Assembly (NCBI GenBank): GCA_947179485.1 | Contig: OX359245.1 | Location: 75,255,067 to 75,319,066, forward strand | DNA: 64,000 nt | Reading direction: 5' to 3' | Source of the DNA: Allacma fusca | Lineage: Eukaryota > Arthropoda > Collembola > Symphypleona > Sminthuridae | Part shown: positions 37,009-50,024 of the stretch, piece after piece | Position numbering within the stretch: the stretch's first letter is position 1 | How the letters are laid out: each line of letters starts with the position of its first letter | The notes under the pieces: generated by a model | The model's input: only the letters and a program-made list of their open reading frames with translations | What the model was told of the DNA's origin: nothing | Database searches by the model: none | Translations under genes and position numbers: made by a program

Positions 37009-37310
37009 TTTAATATTTTTAAATATCGGGTATTGTATTACCCGGGTGAAATGCCCGGACGTCATTACCACGAAGATAACCTGACGCCTAACAAGCATTT
37101 AAAAATATTGCTGCAGTGAAAATCACGAATTCTTTAATACTTTTGAATATCGGGTATTGTATTACCCGGGTGAAATGCCCGGACATCATTACCACGAAGA
37201 TAACCTGACGCCTAACAAGCATTAAAAAATATTGCTGCAGTGAAAATAACGAATTCTTTAATATTTTTGAATATCGGGTATAGTATTACCCGGTTCCAGT
37301 ACCCGCCGAA
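37009..37310. repeat. 124-bp tandem repeat
   Basis: The word ATATCGGGTATTGTATTACC starts at 37023 and again at 37147, and ATATCGGGTATAG starts at 37271, a period of exactly 124 bp. The first two units are nearly identical and the third is partial. Each unit contains the palindromic ACCCGGGT. Confidence 0.93.
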
Positions 37311-38819
37311 TATTTGCATTAACAGTAAAGCAACAGACTGTAAACCATAAGTGGGTTTGCATTTTGTTTGGTCCTAATTGGCCAACACAAACGGCAGTAA
37401 TCGTCATTTAAACATGCTAACCTAGGTCTGGTATCCTGTTACCCGAATGGGCCCTAAAAATTAATTTAAGCTCCTGGTATTATATGGAAACGATTCGTGT
37501 CGTTGGTTTTGCTTTAAACACAGTATTTCACAGAAAACACAGAAATAGCCCGAGGCGACACTTGTGTGACGTCACAGGGTCATCACGGGACGTCGCTTAT
37601 GGGAAATCTACACGAGGTTACACATGTCTGGTCATCATTCCACCGTGTGTACTGTTTACTACCTAAACCTTAAGGTTCTCTAGCTTAGAGGCTTGAATGA
37701 AGTATCAAAGACGGCTGATGCGGCATGATGCACTGAACTGATAGGAGCGAAACGTTTTCACTGTTTTTCTGCCGTGGTTGGGCACACGCTCATGTATTAA
37801 AATTACATTTTAGGTTACTAACTGATCTCACGAGTGTCTGATTTTGGTAAATTTAGAGCTACTAATTTTGGAACTTGACATTTATTGTCAAAATTGAGGG
37901 GGGTACAATCCATATACTGTACCACCCTGGGTACAATCAGGGGGTACACTGTACCACCATAGGGTTGTTTAGTCCCTGATCACTATACCATAATTTGAAG
38001 ATTATGAAAGGATTTTAAATCTTCGGGCTTTCTCCTAAGCGCGCTTTATAGGTTTGCCAGTACAAATTACCATAAGTCTAAATGGCTTATTACTGGTATA
38101 CAAAAGCATTATACAGTAGCATGGGTGGCGATATTGTCACTGGCTACATTTAGTACAATAACATAAACGGTGGTTTTTAGATTTTATATTTACTTTTATA
38201 TTTATATTAAACAGTGGACAGTTTCCTACAAGAGTATGCTCTGCACAGACAGTTAATAAATGTCGGGGACAAATTTTGGGTAACGTTGCCATTTAGTTTC
38301 ACAAAGACTTCTAGCTTATGTTGCATGTACGAGTGATACGTCTAAAGAAAATATCAAGGTCGTTGTAACTGATACTGCCAAACAAGGTGAAATAATGGGC
38401 AAAGGTGAAGGTAAATTACATACATACGTAATTGTATGTTGTTGTCGGCATATACCAACTGCTTGGAGTATACTGGAAGCTCGCCGTATTACGCAATTTT
38501 AGATTATCGCTTAAAAGCGCTAATCATAATTATTATAAACATTTGACATAAATCATCAAATTTGGATTAAATTAGGTCTGGTAGTGGGAAAAACTACATT
38601 CGGTTTCAGTACTGACGAATTTGAGGAGAAGAGAATTTTACTGACTGAACTTTGTACACATGAGTGTGGGATTTTTATTAGGAAAAAACAAATGGAATTA
38701 AAAGTACATATTGCAACAGTTTTTATATATAACATCAGATAAATTCTCAGAATTTGTATTGCTGAAGTTATTTGCTCACTATTTTTTAATTGCAAGTCTG
38801 TATGCATCCACACATTCGA
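37311..38819. other. No gene recognised
   Basis: AT-rich DNA. GTACCACC words recur around 37920-37970 and a CRE-like palindrome TGACGTCA lies at 37567-37574. No supported coding region. Confidence 0.4.
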
Positions 38820-39297
38820 TCTTTATATCCCCTATAAATATCATTAGGAATTAAGGATTGATTTGTAGGAACCATGGACTTTAGTAACAATTGAAAAATA
38901 TTGCGCTGAAATAAATTCCTTCCATTTTTCCTATTTTAAATTATCAGTACATCCAGTGTCTGAGGCTTCAGTTACATTATTACGGTACGAGATATATACA
39001 AATTATAATAACATAAATAATCATATTTGATCCACTAAGGGGTGAAGCACCATACAGTGATTCTACAGCAAGATTTAATAACAATGTTGGTTGGTACTGT
39101 ATAATTTGATCAAGCGATTAGTTAAAATCCCTGTTTATATGTCTTATATGAGATTACTTTGCCCAGCGAAGAGGGCTATTAATATTAAGCCTTCTCGACA
39201 TGCCATGATACGGGATCTAATAACAATTTAAATTTTTGTGTGTACTCTCACAATTCTCAAGTAATTGCCCCTGTGCGAAGCACAGGGCTTTTACTAG
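38820..39297 (+). mobile_element. Candidate non-autonomous Helitron
   Basis: The right end has a perfect 8-bp-stem hairpin (CCCTGTGC, loop GAA, GCACAGGG, at 39269-39287) followed by CTTTTACTAG and then host T. This is the Helitron 3' signature (hairpin, then CTRR). A 5' TC start with host A before it fits at 38819/38820 (TCTTTATATCCCC), but that end is only one candidate. Confidence 0.45.
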
Positions 39298-39607
39298 TTA
39301 ACTTTTATGCGTCGTTTTAGTTACAATAATGGAATACACAAACTGTTTGTTAAACATCAGGAAAAATTTGCTTTATTTGTAATTACTACTTAATTTAAAT
39401 GTTATGTTCTACAAGTACTCAATATTTCCTTTACAGACAAATTAAATCAATTTAACGTAAATTAAAAACCAGGAAAACTCTTTTCTACAATTTTGCTGCA
39501 GCCATTTACACATTTCTCATGTGGCCTCAAAAAGAATTTAGTTACGTGTTTTACCTATCCCTATTACTGTATATTGTTTCAAGTCAGAACTGATTCCGCC
39601 GTTTGAT

Positions 39608-39802
39608 TTATAACTCGTCTTTAAAACCACCGAGAAACTCGTCGTGAGACATGAATCCATCTTTGTTTAAGTCACGTTGCTGAAAAACAACTTCAGCAAT
39701 TTCCTCGGCATTTTTCAGCGTTTCCCGATCACTCTCTCTTAATTCCTTATCCTTCCTTTCGATTTTTCTCTTGTCGATTCGATTCTTGATATAAGTGATC
39801 AT
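39608..39802 (-). pseudogene. Lone last exon of an FKBP/EF-hand gene, copy E
   Basis: Open frame matching exon 4 of copies A and D: MITYIKNRIDKRK, EF loop DLNKDGFMSHDE, KDEL tail. Its 3' flank (39301-39600) also belongs to the duplicated unit. Immediately upstream (39803 on) the homology stops, so the exons for the signal peptide and FKBP domain are missing. A free EF-hand fragment is unlikely to be made. Confidence 0.82.
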
Positions 39803-40290
39803 CTACTTTTTTAACAGACTAGCTACTATTTGGGATCTACTAAGTCTACTATTTGATTGAAAAAGCTTCTACTCTACTTTTTTACATTTAATAAAGCCTA
39901 AAATAATTTTAAAATTATTCTGTGCTACGAAATGTAAGCCCGATCAAGTGACACCTATGCGACATTTTAGAACTTGGAACCTGTAAATTGCCGAATCATT
40001 AACGTCTTTCCATCTAAAAGTAGGTCTATCATTTGAACTCAAATTCTATTCATTGTTTCATTTCTGCAGCATACTGCAATAGTGCATTAATGTGAAGTAG
40101 TAGAAATCATAAAATGAAAATGATGTGGAAATCATCATTAAATTTTTTCATTGCAACCGTTAGTACTGAATAGTTGCTTTTATTTAAATGTAAATACTCC
40201 GTGTGCTATTATTTGACCTGATAAAATTAAAAGGGGAGGAGATTGTACATTCAAAAAAGTATCTAAAAGTAATTACTTTAGCATCTCAGA

Positions 40291-41021
40291 GTAAAGGCTT
40301 GGCCCGCGGGTAAAAAAACGGGTTGGGCCTCGGCCCGACGCGCAGGTGCGGGTTATGGACGGGTTTGGGCTGGATCTAAATATTTGTGTGGCCCGCAGGC
40401 AGCCCTCAAACCGTTTAAATTTCAATCGACGATGTTTACGATTTTTTCATTGCAATTATTGCTTCCATTTGTACTTGCTCACATGATTGTGCATTTGTAA
40501 GTGTTGGTTGCTTCTATTCCTGTTTCATCGTTTTCTCGCTAATCATGGTGTGACTTGTCGTAACGTTTTAAACTTTCTGCTCTCAACTTAAAAATGTTTG
40601 TTAATTAATTTTATTAATTGAATTATTACATTATTACTACAATATCTTACATTTGGTGTCTTAAGTCTTATTTATGAATTTGCTGAACCTTGACGTATTT
40701 AACTTTCACTCTGTAGCTGATCGTATTGTTACAAGTTGTACTACAAATAATAAAACTCGAGGTTCTTCGATCTTCCAGTTGAACGGTCAGTAATAATATT
40801 AAATAAATTAAATTGGTATAAAACACTTGCGGGGGACCGCAAGCTGGGTTGGGCCGTCTCAACTGAAACCTGGCGGGCTGCGGTCTGGTACGGGCCTAAA
40901 AATATATTGTCGGGACGGGGCGGGTTGATGTTTCAGAAATTGATTTTCGGGTCGGGAGGGCTGGGGCTGCCTGGCAAGACTCGGGTTGGGTTGGGAAATG
41001 ACCTGCGGGCCACGCCTTTAC
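40291..41021. mobile_element. TIR element with GGCCCGCGGG ends
   Basis: GTAAAGGCTTGGCCCGCGGGT at the left pairs with ACCTGCGGGCCACGCCTTTAC at the right, with three mismatches. Subterminal regions are full of GGGTTGGGC words. Non-coding. The flanks do not show a clean 8-bp duplication. Confidence 0.65.
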
Positions 41022-43379
41022 CGCATAGTCTGCGAGAATACGACAGTCCTAGTTGAGTACTTACATTCGCTTTCGAGATAAAATTCTTTCGACATGTTTT
41101 TTTATAAAATTGTCTTGGTAGAAATATTTGTGGCAACACAAACAGGGTTCCGCTTCATTTCAGGAACCAACGCGTATTTGCTTTTATCAATAAATTGTGG
41201 ACGCTGGTGAAATCTAAAATGTCCATGGAACTTCTGGAAGCAATGATAGCTGTAAAAGTCATTTTATGATATGATTTTTGGTGACACAAATTTGTTGAAG
41301 CAAATTAAATTCCTGGGTTACTAGTATTAACATACACAATCAAGAAGTACTTACCAATAATCAATATAACGTAGTTATTTTCAGAGAATGGTTGTTAAAT
41401 CGCTTTAAGAAAATTTTACCGGTAGAATTGATCAATTGTTTTTATACAACGAAATAAATTTTGACATAAAATTAAGAAGCCTACTATTTTGATTATTTGA
41501 ATCTGGCAGCTTTAGTTATATATGACATATTTTGCAAAGCAAAGATTCATGTTAAGTATTAGAATAAAACTTAAAAATCAAAACTGATTCGTTCGTTCTG
41601 AAAGAAAAATTTACTAACTATACTGCACTGACCATAACATAGAAATCCCATGACAGAGTGTTTTCATTCAAAATGAAACTGATATTTACAAACGTTTGCA
41701 AAAGGAAGTAACCAGAATACATCATTCATTAAATATCTGAAGAAGTGATTTTTCAAGTCCTGAACGTCTGATTGCTTGAAACGGGTAGGTCAAATAATAA
41801 AAGATGACAAGCAAATTGAAGATTCTGAATTTTGATAATATACTCTGCCTGAAGACGGAGGCAGGAACAGTGGGATGTGTATTACAATTTGAACCAGGGA
41901 TTTCCAATTTGTAAACTTTGAGAATATAAGGTGTGAGCCTATTCCATTATACTCCTGAGGCTCAGTCAGTTGAATCAGATACCAAATGCAATTCTTCAAT
42001 CTTTCAATGGTCGGCGGCAAATCCACAGTAATTTTGGCTGCGCCCACAATTAGTATTTCTGGTGCTATGGGGACGATCAAAATAATCAATTTAAAAATAG
42101 TGGTCATTACTATCTCCCGTTAAAGGTTTTCAGAGAACAATTTAGGTAATCTGTTTCATAGTTGGCGAAGCTCAGACCATGGAAGACGAAAACATTCGAT
42201 GTTGTTCATAAAATTGAATTCCAACTGCACGGTGTTAACGCTCTGACTATTCAGTTCTGGTTTAAACATAGCTAAATTATTTTTTAAATTGACAGGGAAC
42301 AAAATGGCTGATCTCAGGAACTGCTGTATACAATTTTACGAATCCAAGAATACGAAAACTGGAACTGTAACAGTGGGAAGTAACCTGGTGTATACTGAAT
42401 TATTTGCATATAACTATGGTAATGATATTTACCCAACCTTAAAAGTTTTTGCCCACACTGTTGCGAAATAACTTGTAACTAAATATTTATAAATTGCAAT
42501 TGTCTTATCTTGATAGAAACATTTAACCTAGACGTCATAATAGAAGCAAAATTAGATTTTTATAAAAACGAGAAACAAGTTTTTATGCTGGTTTAACCCG
42601 ATTATTTATAAACGCATTGGTTACTAAAGAGCAGAGAGTAGACCTATGCAGTTTTTATAAATACAAATTTTGAGTCCACAACGCATTGAGTATTTTAAAG
42701 CCCACAAACCGTTGTCAAGTTTTTTCTACCTAACTCTTAAAAGCGTGTAAGTACAAAATTTTTTTGTACTTACTTACTTTCAAGAGCATGACAAATGTTT
42801 TTGAATGAAGTGTTTGCCTGAAGATACTATTTACCAAAGTGATTATGACTGTGACACTATATATTTTATACGATGTGTAATATATATCTGCAAGAACGTT
42901 GTTCCACTTAAGCAATGGAATAATATACATTGGATATATATACAATAATGCACATTGGACTGAATCCTTTTCACTGCATTAAATGCATTCAAGCTGACGA
43001 TATTTAGTATTTAAGAAGACCAACTAAATTTAATTTTCACACTCATGAAATCCTTTCTATTACAATTATTCTAAAAATACATTAAATAATAAATAAAGAC
43101 AATTTGAAAGTGTTTTGAAACGGTCAAATCAGCTGATTTTTGATAGTTAAACAATTCGGTGTGTAATTACACTGAACTGGCTTTATCAGTAACAGTTGTA
43201 AAGATTATTACCGCACAAATCTTATGCAATCCCTGAAGTGTTTCGTAATTTGATTAAGGTTGCTTATAGCAACTTAAAGCTAAATAGATATACACAGTAA
43301 ATCCTCTTTATGGTCGCAAGTCGCAACGCAGGGTACCATATATAGAAGTTGACTATAGAGAACGTTGACTACTCGGAAC
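41022..43379. other. Mostly non-coding; two unsupported small ORFs
   Basis: An ORF at 41790-42107 (minus, 105 codons) starts with a hydrophobic stretch (LIILIVPIAPEILIVGAA), and one at 42289-42471 (plus, 60 codons) is unremarkable. Neither resembles a family I know and neither has supporting splice or composition signals, so I do not call them genes. Confidence 0.4.
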
Positions 43380-43815
43380 TAGGGATGCCAATGGTCTGGT
43401 CCGGACCATTAATAATGGTCCGTTATTGGTCTGGTCCGGTCTGGTCCTAGACTTGTATGGTCTGGTCCGGTCTGGTCTAACACTTGGACCAGACCAGATA
43501 CAATTGGTCCAGCTTCAGGACCAGACCAGACCAGACCACAGGACCATGGTCCCAAAAGTACGCAAAATAAAAATTTATGAGCTAACGAAATCCTGTGGAA
43601 CAAATTAAAAATGTCATTTCTGAGGATAAAAAAAAATTTGACTGGATAAAATGTGATTATTCAATTGCTCTGAATGGTTTTCTGGACCATGGTCCGGACC
43701 ATGGTCTTTGGTCTGGTCTGGTCCGAATGACTGGATCAGACCACTGGTCTGGTCTGCGCTTTGGACCAGACCAGTTTCATAAAATCTGGATCAGACCAGA
43801 CCATTGGCATCACTA
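43380..43815. mobile_element. GGACCAGACC-family hAT MITE, copy 2
   Basis: Ends TAGGGATGCCAATGGTCTGG and a matching inverted right end (CATTGGCATCACTA). Exact 8-bp duplication CTCGGAAC at 43372-43379 and 43816-43823. Near-identical to 26026-26455 in the opposite orientation; both are non-coding palindrome-rich elements. Confidence 0.93.
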
Positions 43816-43823
43816 CTCGGAAC

Positions 43824-45025
43824 ATATATACAACTATTTGCTGAATACGCTATTATGGAACTGGACTATGCAAAATTTAAAAAATGCTAATCTAAAAAAG
43901 TAATAATTGACTCAATCAGAAGTTGAAAAAGTAAAAATAATCTCAAAACAGTTTGTTTCATGACTTGAATCTTGCGGTGTCCTACAAAGTCGTCTCAGAC
44001 CTCCTAGGCTTGTTAGCATAATATATGTACTGAGGTTTTCTCAACGTCGGTGAAACATTCGAGTCCTAAATTATAGTATAAGAACTGGAAATTTGAGGGA
44101 AAGGTTTTGTTTCAACAGTATGATACAAATTCTTATTATCACCTAAAGCTTAACTGAATATAATGGACTCATTTTGTCATGAAAAATTTAGGCATCAGTA
44201 CTCACATAAGTGATGTATTCCCTGCTTGGATTATTGTTTAATAAACTGTTATGTGCTAGCAATTTCGTAATGAGCCTCTAAATACAGGTGATATTTTGTA
44301 GCATTACGTTAGAGCATATAGGTAACAATTCGGTAAATTGTAATGCTAAATTAAAGCAGCCACTCCAAACTGATGTAATTTCTGCTGGTAATACGGGTAT
44401 TTTTGCAGTAACCAAGCTCAATAAAAAAACTTAAGTACTAAAAATAGAACAAATTATGTACAGGAATGATAGGCGTTTTTGTATTCCGATTGTGTAGTTT
44501 TGCTATAATCATTGGATGCCTTGGAAATCCTCTTGAACGTACTGCTGGCGCAACAAAACGTAAAAGAGTTCTTTATTAATTTAATTGCCTGAAATAATGT
44601 TTAATAACAATAAAATAATTGTAATTATAATGAAATAGTGGACCGAGCTACAATATTTTATTTACTTATCCGATATAACTCCTCCTGTAAAACTTGCCTC
44701 TGAAATATACCAACTCCTTGAAAGAGTCGAAACTTCCACAAATCCACAGAACAGAAGCAAACTATTCTTTTAATTAATGAGCCCTACCTTACTGTTTGTT
44801 TAATGCTCCGCTCACTGCTTTTAAAATCTTGAAAAACTTTAAATTTGTGTGGTTTTAATAACCAAAGTTTTATTTTTCTGGGCATATATGTATCATATAT
44901 TTATTCGACATATATTTCTCTGAATATGCATATCAGAAAATTTAAAGAAAAACAAGAAAAATCAATTATTTTGGCAACACATACATACATGCATTCGTAT
45001 TTACATTTTTATCACAGGAGCTTTG
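43824..45025. other. No gene recognised
   Basis: AT-rich intergenic DNA downstream of the chemoreceptor gene. No element ends or coding signals seen. Confidence 0.45.
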
Positions 45026-46550
45026 CTAATGAACCTTCAACTTTAGAAGTAGAATTAGGATTGTCAGGATCTGCTCCATCATGCTTTGTGGGGTTGTAAT
45101 TGTACAATATACAGTGAGGATCCGGGCACCGCAAAATCGAAGACTTCTCACCGTCATCAATAATGACTTAATGGCCATTTTATCGACGACTGAATTACCT
45201 TGAAAATCAAGCGTTGGCCTACTGTTTCCCGTGTAAACCTGAGCTCTCAAAATGATATTTGTTCTTTCGGATATCACCCTTATGTAGCCAATTTGGGTGA
45301 ACAATATACAAATAATGAAGAGCATTGCACAAGCAGTTACTGGGAACAACATGTACACATAGAATTCCAGGGAATCATAGGCTGTGATAGCAACATACAA
45401 GCAGATTGTAGTGATTCCACACACAATGAATACCATGATTGAAAGTAATTCATAGAATAGCTCATTGAAAAAATTCGTGAGGAGGTAAATTTGTTGAACT
45501 GTTTTCAGTTTCTCTTGATAACGCTTCCGACAAAAGACCATGGAAGGACCATCGTCCTCTGGTTTTCTAAAATGAGATTTCATTTTGAAGCGTTAAAGGA
45601 AAGTCCAAGTTAGAATTAACACATAGGGTATATAATGAGTAATTTTTTATTGTTAATTTATTTTGACTTGAGCCAAACTCTTACTGTAATTTTGGAAGCC
45701 ACTGAAGTATATTCACAAAATAACAGCAGAATATTGTCATTGACAACATGCACACGGTGATGCAGTGGAACGAAATGTAAAATTCATAGACACCCAAAAT
45801 ACAACGAACCAAGTAATTAGAGTATATTTCTGGTTTCAGCTGGGATCCCACAAACATGGAATAGTGCGGGAAGATGATACAGGTCAAGGCGAAGACAGAT
45901 GAGAAGGCAAAACTTTGATATATTAAGCCAAGTATTGGAAGTATGGCAGCTGGCGATTCCCACCAGAATGACATTTTGTAACCATCTCCTAATCAAATAC
46001 TTTTAATTAAATACAGCTTTCACATCTATTTTATAAAATGTAGTTTCATAAACAATAAACACGAAAATTATTATATTGTTGACAAAATATGTAGCATGAA
46101 AGTATCAGCAGTACGTGTCATCTTTTTTTGAAGCGAATCTAAACCATTTAAAATTTCAACCAGAGCCTCAGGATGATACGTGCACATTATCAACTGGGTC
46201 GATGCAGCCGATGTAACTACAAGCTTTACCAAATGAACCGCCACTTCCGTCCTGATTTTTCCCAATGATACTACCTGGTAAAATGTTATCAGGATGTAAA
46301 TAAAGTAAAGGTGAACCTGAAAAGAACTCAAGTAAAATAGGAAATACGATGCGGACTGAGCCTTTTGTTTTCTTATTCTAATGGTGTTAGCGTTAGGAGA
46401 TTTTATTCGAGCGATAGGAACTGCTTTGAGCCGGACGGCAATATCAATGTAAGATTTGATCAGAGGTAATATTTTCTTGCCTACAATGTCGGACAGACTA
46501 CCGTCTCTAACCCGATTGATATCCAATGGTTTTTTGGAAAATTCGGCCAT
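45026..46550 (-). CDS. Seven-transmembrane chemosensory (gustatory-type) receptor
   Basis: Three exons (46115-46550, 45685-45988, 45026-45566) join through GT-AG introns with matching phases to 426 codons, the usual length of arthropod gustatory receptors. The cytosolic N-terminus (about 1-75) is basic. Hydrophobic segments follow, including HLYFIYILITFYQVV, AAILPILGLIYQSFAF, FYISFHCITVCMLSM, LLSIMVFIVCGITTICLY and FPVTACAMLFIICILF. The tail (MAIKSLLMTVRSLRF, then TTPQSMMEQIL and a hydrophobic end) matches the conserved last segment of the family. Such proteins are ligand-gated cation channels of sensory neurons. A dead sister exon lies at 47226-47715. The ligand is unknown. Confidence 0.75.
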
Positions 46551-47225
46551 TTGTGCGCTCTCAAGTTTGATTGCTTTACGTACGTCTAATGGTTATTCTG
46601 CATATTATAGTCTTCTCTTATCGTAGTCTGGAAGTTGACTGGGCCCAAATATGCGAGGCTCTGGAGTATATTTTATGTGCTCACAGTTTACTGCCGACGC
46701 AAAATGCAAGGGAACTTAAATATATACCTTTGGTGTCAATGTCGATGTACATAAGTAATTATTCCTATAATGCTTACATTGCCATAGATTGCGAGATATC
46801 GGATTGCAAATGACTGTAGCCATAACTAACTAGTTTTCCATGTAAATCAAAATATAATTTTGTAATCTTTTAGTTGAATTGGTAGGTAGTCAAAAATTGT
46901 CTCGACAATTGACAACTTGCGATTAAACGTCCAGCAAATTCAAAACGTCAAGAAAACACTGATTATTCGCGTTAGAAATATCTTATTTGCTATCTCAAAT
47001 TAACAGGTAATTGCCAAATTTTGAAATAAATTTTGTTAAACTATTGCGTGGGTCTGGAAACATTATTCTGAATGGATCAAATCTTTCAACCCGACAGTAA
47101 ACAGGTTTGTTCCACTCCCGGCGCTACCAACCCATCTTTTTTCATACAAATGTCTGTACTTAATAAATTCCAGCCAGGATATCTATAGATACTAAAAATC
47201 ATCTCTGTCTTTATATACATGGAAA

Positions 47226-47715
47226 TTATAATATTGTAATCAAAATATCCAGCATAAAAGTATCAGTAGTACGTGTCATCTTTTTTTGAAGCGAGTCTAA
47301 ACCATTGAAAGTTTCATCCAAAGCCTCAGGATGACACGTGTACATTACCAACTGGACCGATGCAGTCGATGTAACTATACAATATTTACCAAATGAACCG
47401 CCACTTACTTCCCAATGATAAAACAGCTGGTACAATGTTATCAGGAGGTAAATAAAGTAGAAATGAACTTGAAGAGAAGTCAAGTTAAATACGAAAATTC
47501 GATGTAGACTTGTCTTTTTGTGTTCTGATTCTAATGGTGTTAGCGTTACGAGATTTTATTGGAGCGATAGGAACTACTTTGAGCCGAACGGCATTATCAA
47601 TGTAATATTTGATCAGAGGCAATGTTTTTATCTCTCTATCCCGATTGTTGTCTAAAGGAATGTTATCGGAAAATTCGGTCATTTGTGGGCTCTCAATTTT
47701 GACTGATTCATACAC
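47226..47715 (-). pseudogene. First-exon relic of a sister chemoreceptor
   Basis: Closely matches exon 1 of 45026-46550: IRTQKDKSTS, QVHFYFIYLLITLYQ, CHPEALDETFNGLDSLQKKM. The frame breaks after NFRI (near 47485) and part of the middle is missing. Exons 2 and 3 are not found to its left, so it is a truncated tandem copy. Confidence 0.78.
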
Positions 47716-49155
47716 GGTGATGCGAATCTAATGGTAGCTCCACATAAAGTATTATTTTGATGTAGTCTAGAAGTTGACTGGTGCCAGACACTGAAGTAAA
47801 TAGTATGTATTAACAGTTAACAGCTCACACAACTTTATTATTGATATTCCGTGCGAATGGCTACTGGGTAAGTAGATAATTATTGGCACACATGTCCATG
47901 TACATATGCAATTATTCCTATAATGATGAAATTTACTGAGATATTGCGAGATATTGTTTGCAAATCACTTACTTAATTTGTTTTCCAAATATATACATAA
48001 ATAAGGCATAATTTGGTATTCCAATATGCCCAAGAAACCACTGAATATTTGAATGCGTAAAACATTATTGCATGCTTCAAATATACAAGTATATAATTTC
48101 TAAATGTTCAATGGTGAATAATTATTGAATGGTTCGTTGCCACAACAATTATCACTATTAAATTATTTTCAAACGAGCTATTTACTGAACACGTGGTCTC
48201 GTCCAAAATTTAGGAATGAATTCAATTGTCAGGCATACATTTATAACAGAATATTTTGAATGGTATAAAACTTTAAACCCAACAGGACTAAACCGTTTCG
48301 TCCACTCCCAGCACTCCAATCCACATTTTCCAGAAATCATTCAGTAAACATAATCTGTCAGGGCACCCATTTGACACATAATCGTTGTCATAATTTATCA
48401 AAGAATATTTCTGTGTCTTTCTCCAGGTTGAGCACTATGTATATGTCGGGACAAACAAAATTATGTGTATAGTAAATATTAGCAAATTATTGCACTCTTT
48501 GGCAGAGCTATTTAAAATGAAATACCTAAAATAGTGAGGATACAAAATACAAAGTAAAATACCTGAGCTCATATTATTAAGATAAAAATACAACACAGAT
48601 AGTCCAAAACACTCAAAATAAAATATATTTCTTAAAATACTCCTAATGCCCACTTGTTTCAGTTTCTAAAGTAGATATAGCTTAAACAAGCAACCTTAAT
48701 CAAAGAGTAAAACGTTTTAAGAACCTGTATGACCTGTATGGTAATAATCTTTACAACGGATACAGATTAAGCCAGTCCAATGTAATTACATTTCTAGATG
48801 TTTAGCTATCCTAAATTAGCTGATTTGGCTGCCTAAAGTAAGTAGGCTTTAAAATAGAATTTGTATCATTTATTATTTAATCTATTTTTAGAATAACTAA
48901 TAGAATGGAGCTGAGCTATAATTTTTACTACCCAATTCATCAAAATGTTTTACATGAATTTTCACCTCAAGGCAAAATTATCAATTTAACTTAAGCTCAA
49001 ATGTGAGTTTGAGTGAAATTCAAACTCAATTTTGAACTTAATTGTAACTTCGAAAAAGCTTCGAAAAGTAATTAGTGCACTTCCTCTATGACATTGTGTC
49101 TTGACCATATTATCTTCATTTTATTTTGTAGTGCATGTAGATAATTTCTGTTACA
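47716..49155. other. No gene recognised
   Basis: AT-rich. A minus-strand frame at 48435-48653 (ILYPHYFRYF) faintly recalls exon 2 of the chemoreceptor but is too weak to call. Confidence 0.4.
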
Positions 49156-49233
49156 GTACTCATATTACATTTGAAATTTCTGACCAAAGTTCCCCCCCCC
49201 CTAGTAAATAATTAGATGATTTTAAAACTCGTC
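49156..49233 (-). pseudogene. 3' tip of an F-type FKBP gene
   Basis: Matches the 3' end of the gene at 56530-57857: CATTTGAAATTTCTGACC, a run of Cs, then TTTTAAAACTCGTCA, the reverse complement of the last codons and stop (DEF). The match ends abruptly at 49233, where sphingomyelinase-like sequence begins, so this is a breakpoint of the duplication. Confidence 0.7.
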
Positions 49234-49234
49234 A

Positions 49235-50024
49235 ATGGCTTCGCTCACAACTGAAGATCACTTCACGTGGAATTTCAAGAATCCGTACATATTATCAGTC
49301 ATGCCCCCCAAGAACACATTCAGCGTTCTAAAGTCTTCAGTCGACAATGTAATTGCCAAGTATAATCCAGTTGTTAAAGGTCAGTTCTTTGGTCATACGC
49401 ACGTATCCGGTTGTTGTACAACCAAACTGGTCAGCCCATTAGTACGCAATGGGTATCACCATCTCTCACACCGTTCCGAACCAACAATCCAGGATATAAA
49501 ATATACCACGTAGACCGTCAATCTTTTGAGGTTATTGAGCATGAAATTTAAATGTTTGACCTTGCGAAAGCCAATGCTAATGAGATGGATGAACCAATAT
49601 GGTTAAAGCTGTACTTCCGGATGTCAGACGTGCCAATTTCGGATTAATAATTGACAAGATGGCCAAAAATGAGTAGTTATTTCAAGAACATTATAGGGGT
49701 CGAAATTCCGTTCTTGTTTTTGCTACATGTGCATATAGATACAGCAGATACTGATATGCATAAACCGAATTTGAGAACCATTGAGCTATTCTAAATTCAC
49801 ACTAAGTGACTATGTATACGTCTTATAAACATTATTTATTTTATTTTTAATATTTTTAATTAATTAATTGTTTTAATTTTGTTAATTTTTATTTTATATT
49901 TATCATTATTATTTATTATTTATTATCATTTTATATATTTCAGGTTACACAAAAAAGGCATCGATTCTCAGTAAAGTGAACCTGGCGGACTCTACTGCCG
50001 CCTGAGGTCGCTCGCAGAATAGTA
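49235..50024 (+). pseudogene. Decayed acid-sphingomyelinase-like gene (3' part)
   Basis: One frame reads NVIAKYNPVVKGQFFGHTHV, with the metallophosphatase GHTH metal-ligand motif. After a frameshift near 49480 it reads NNPGYKIYHVDRQSFEVIEH, then MFDLAKAN and IIDKMAKNE. A second exon after a TTTCAG acceptor (49944) reads LHKKGIDSQ and EPGGLYCRL, matching the Cys-rich C-terminal region of the family. Order and spacing follow acid sphingomyelinases, secreted or lysosomal enzymes that cut sphingomyelin to ceramide. Several stops and frameshifts show it is dead. Because the intron is kept it is not a retrocopy. The N-terminal half is absent. Confidence 0.75.

Noticed and set aside
40291-41021. Assigning the GGCCCGCGGG TIR element to hAT
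   Set aside because: The inverted ends are clear but the flanking 8-mers do not match, so only a generic TIR element is reported.
48435-48653. Possible chemoreceptor exon 2
   Set aside because: Only a short hydrophobic likeness (YPHYF); no splice sites or neighbouring exons.
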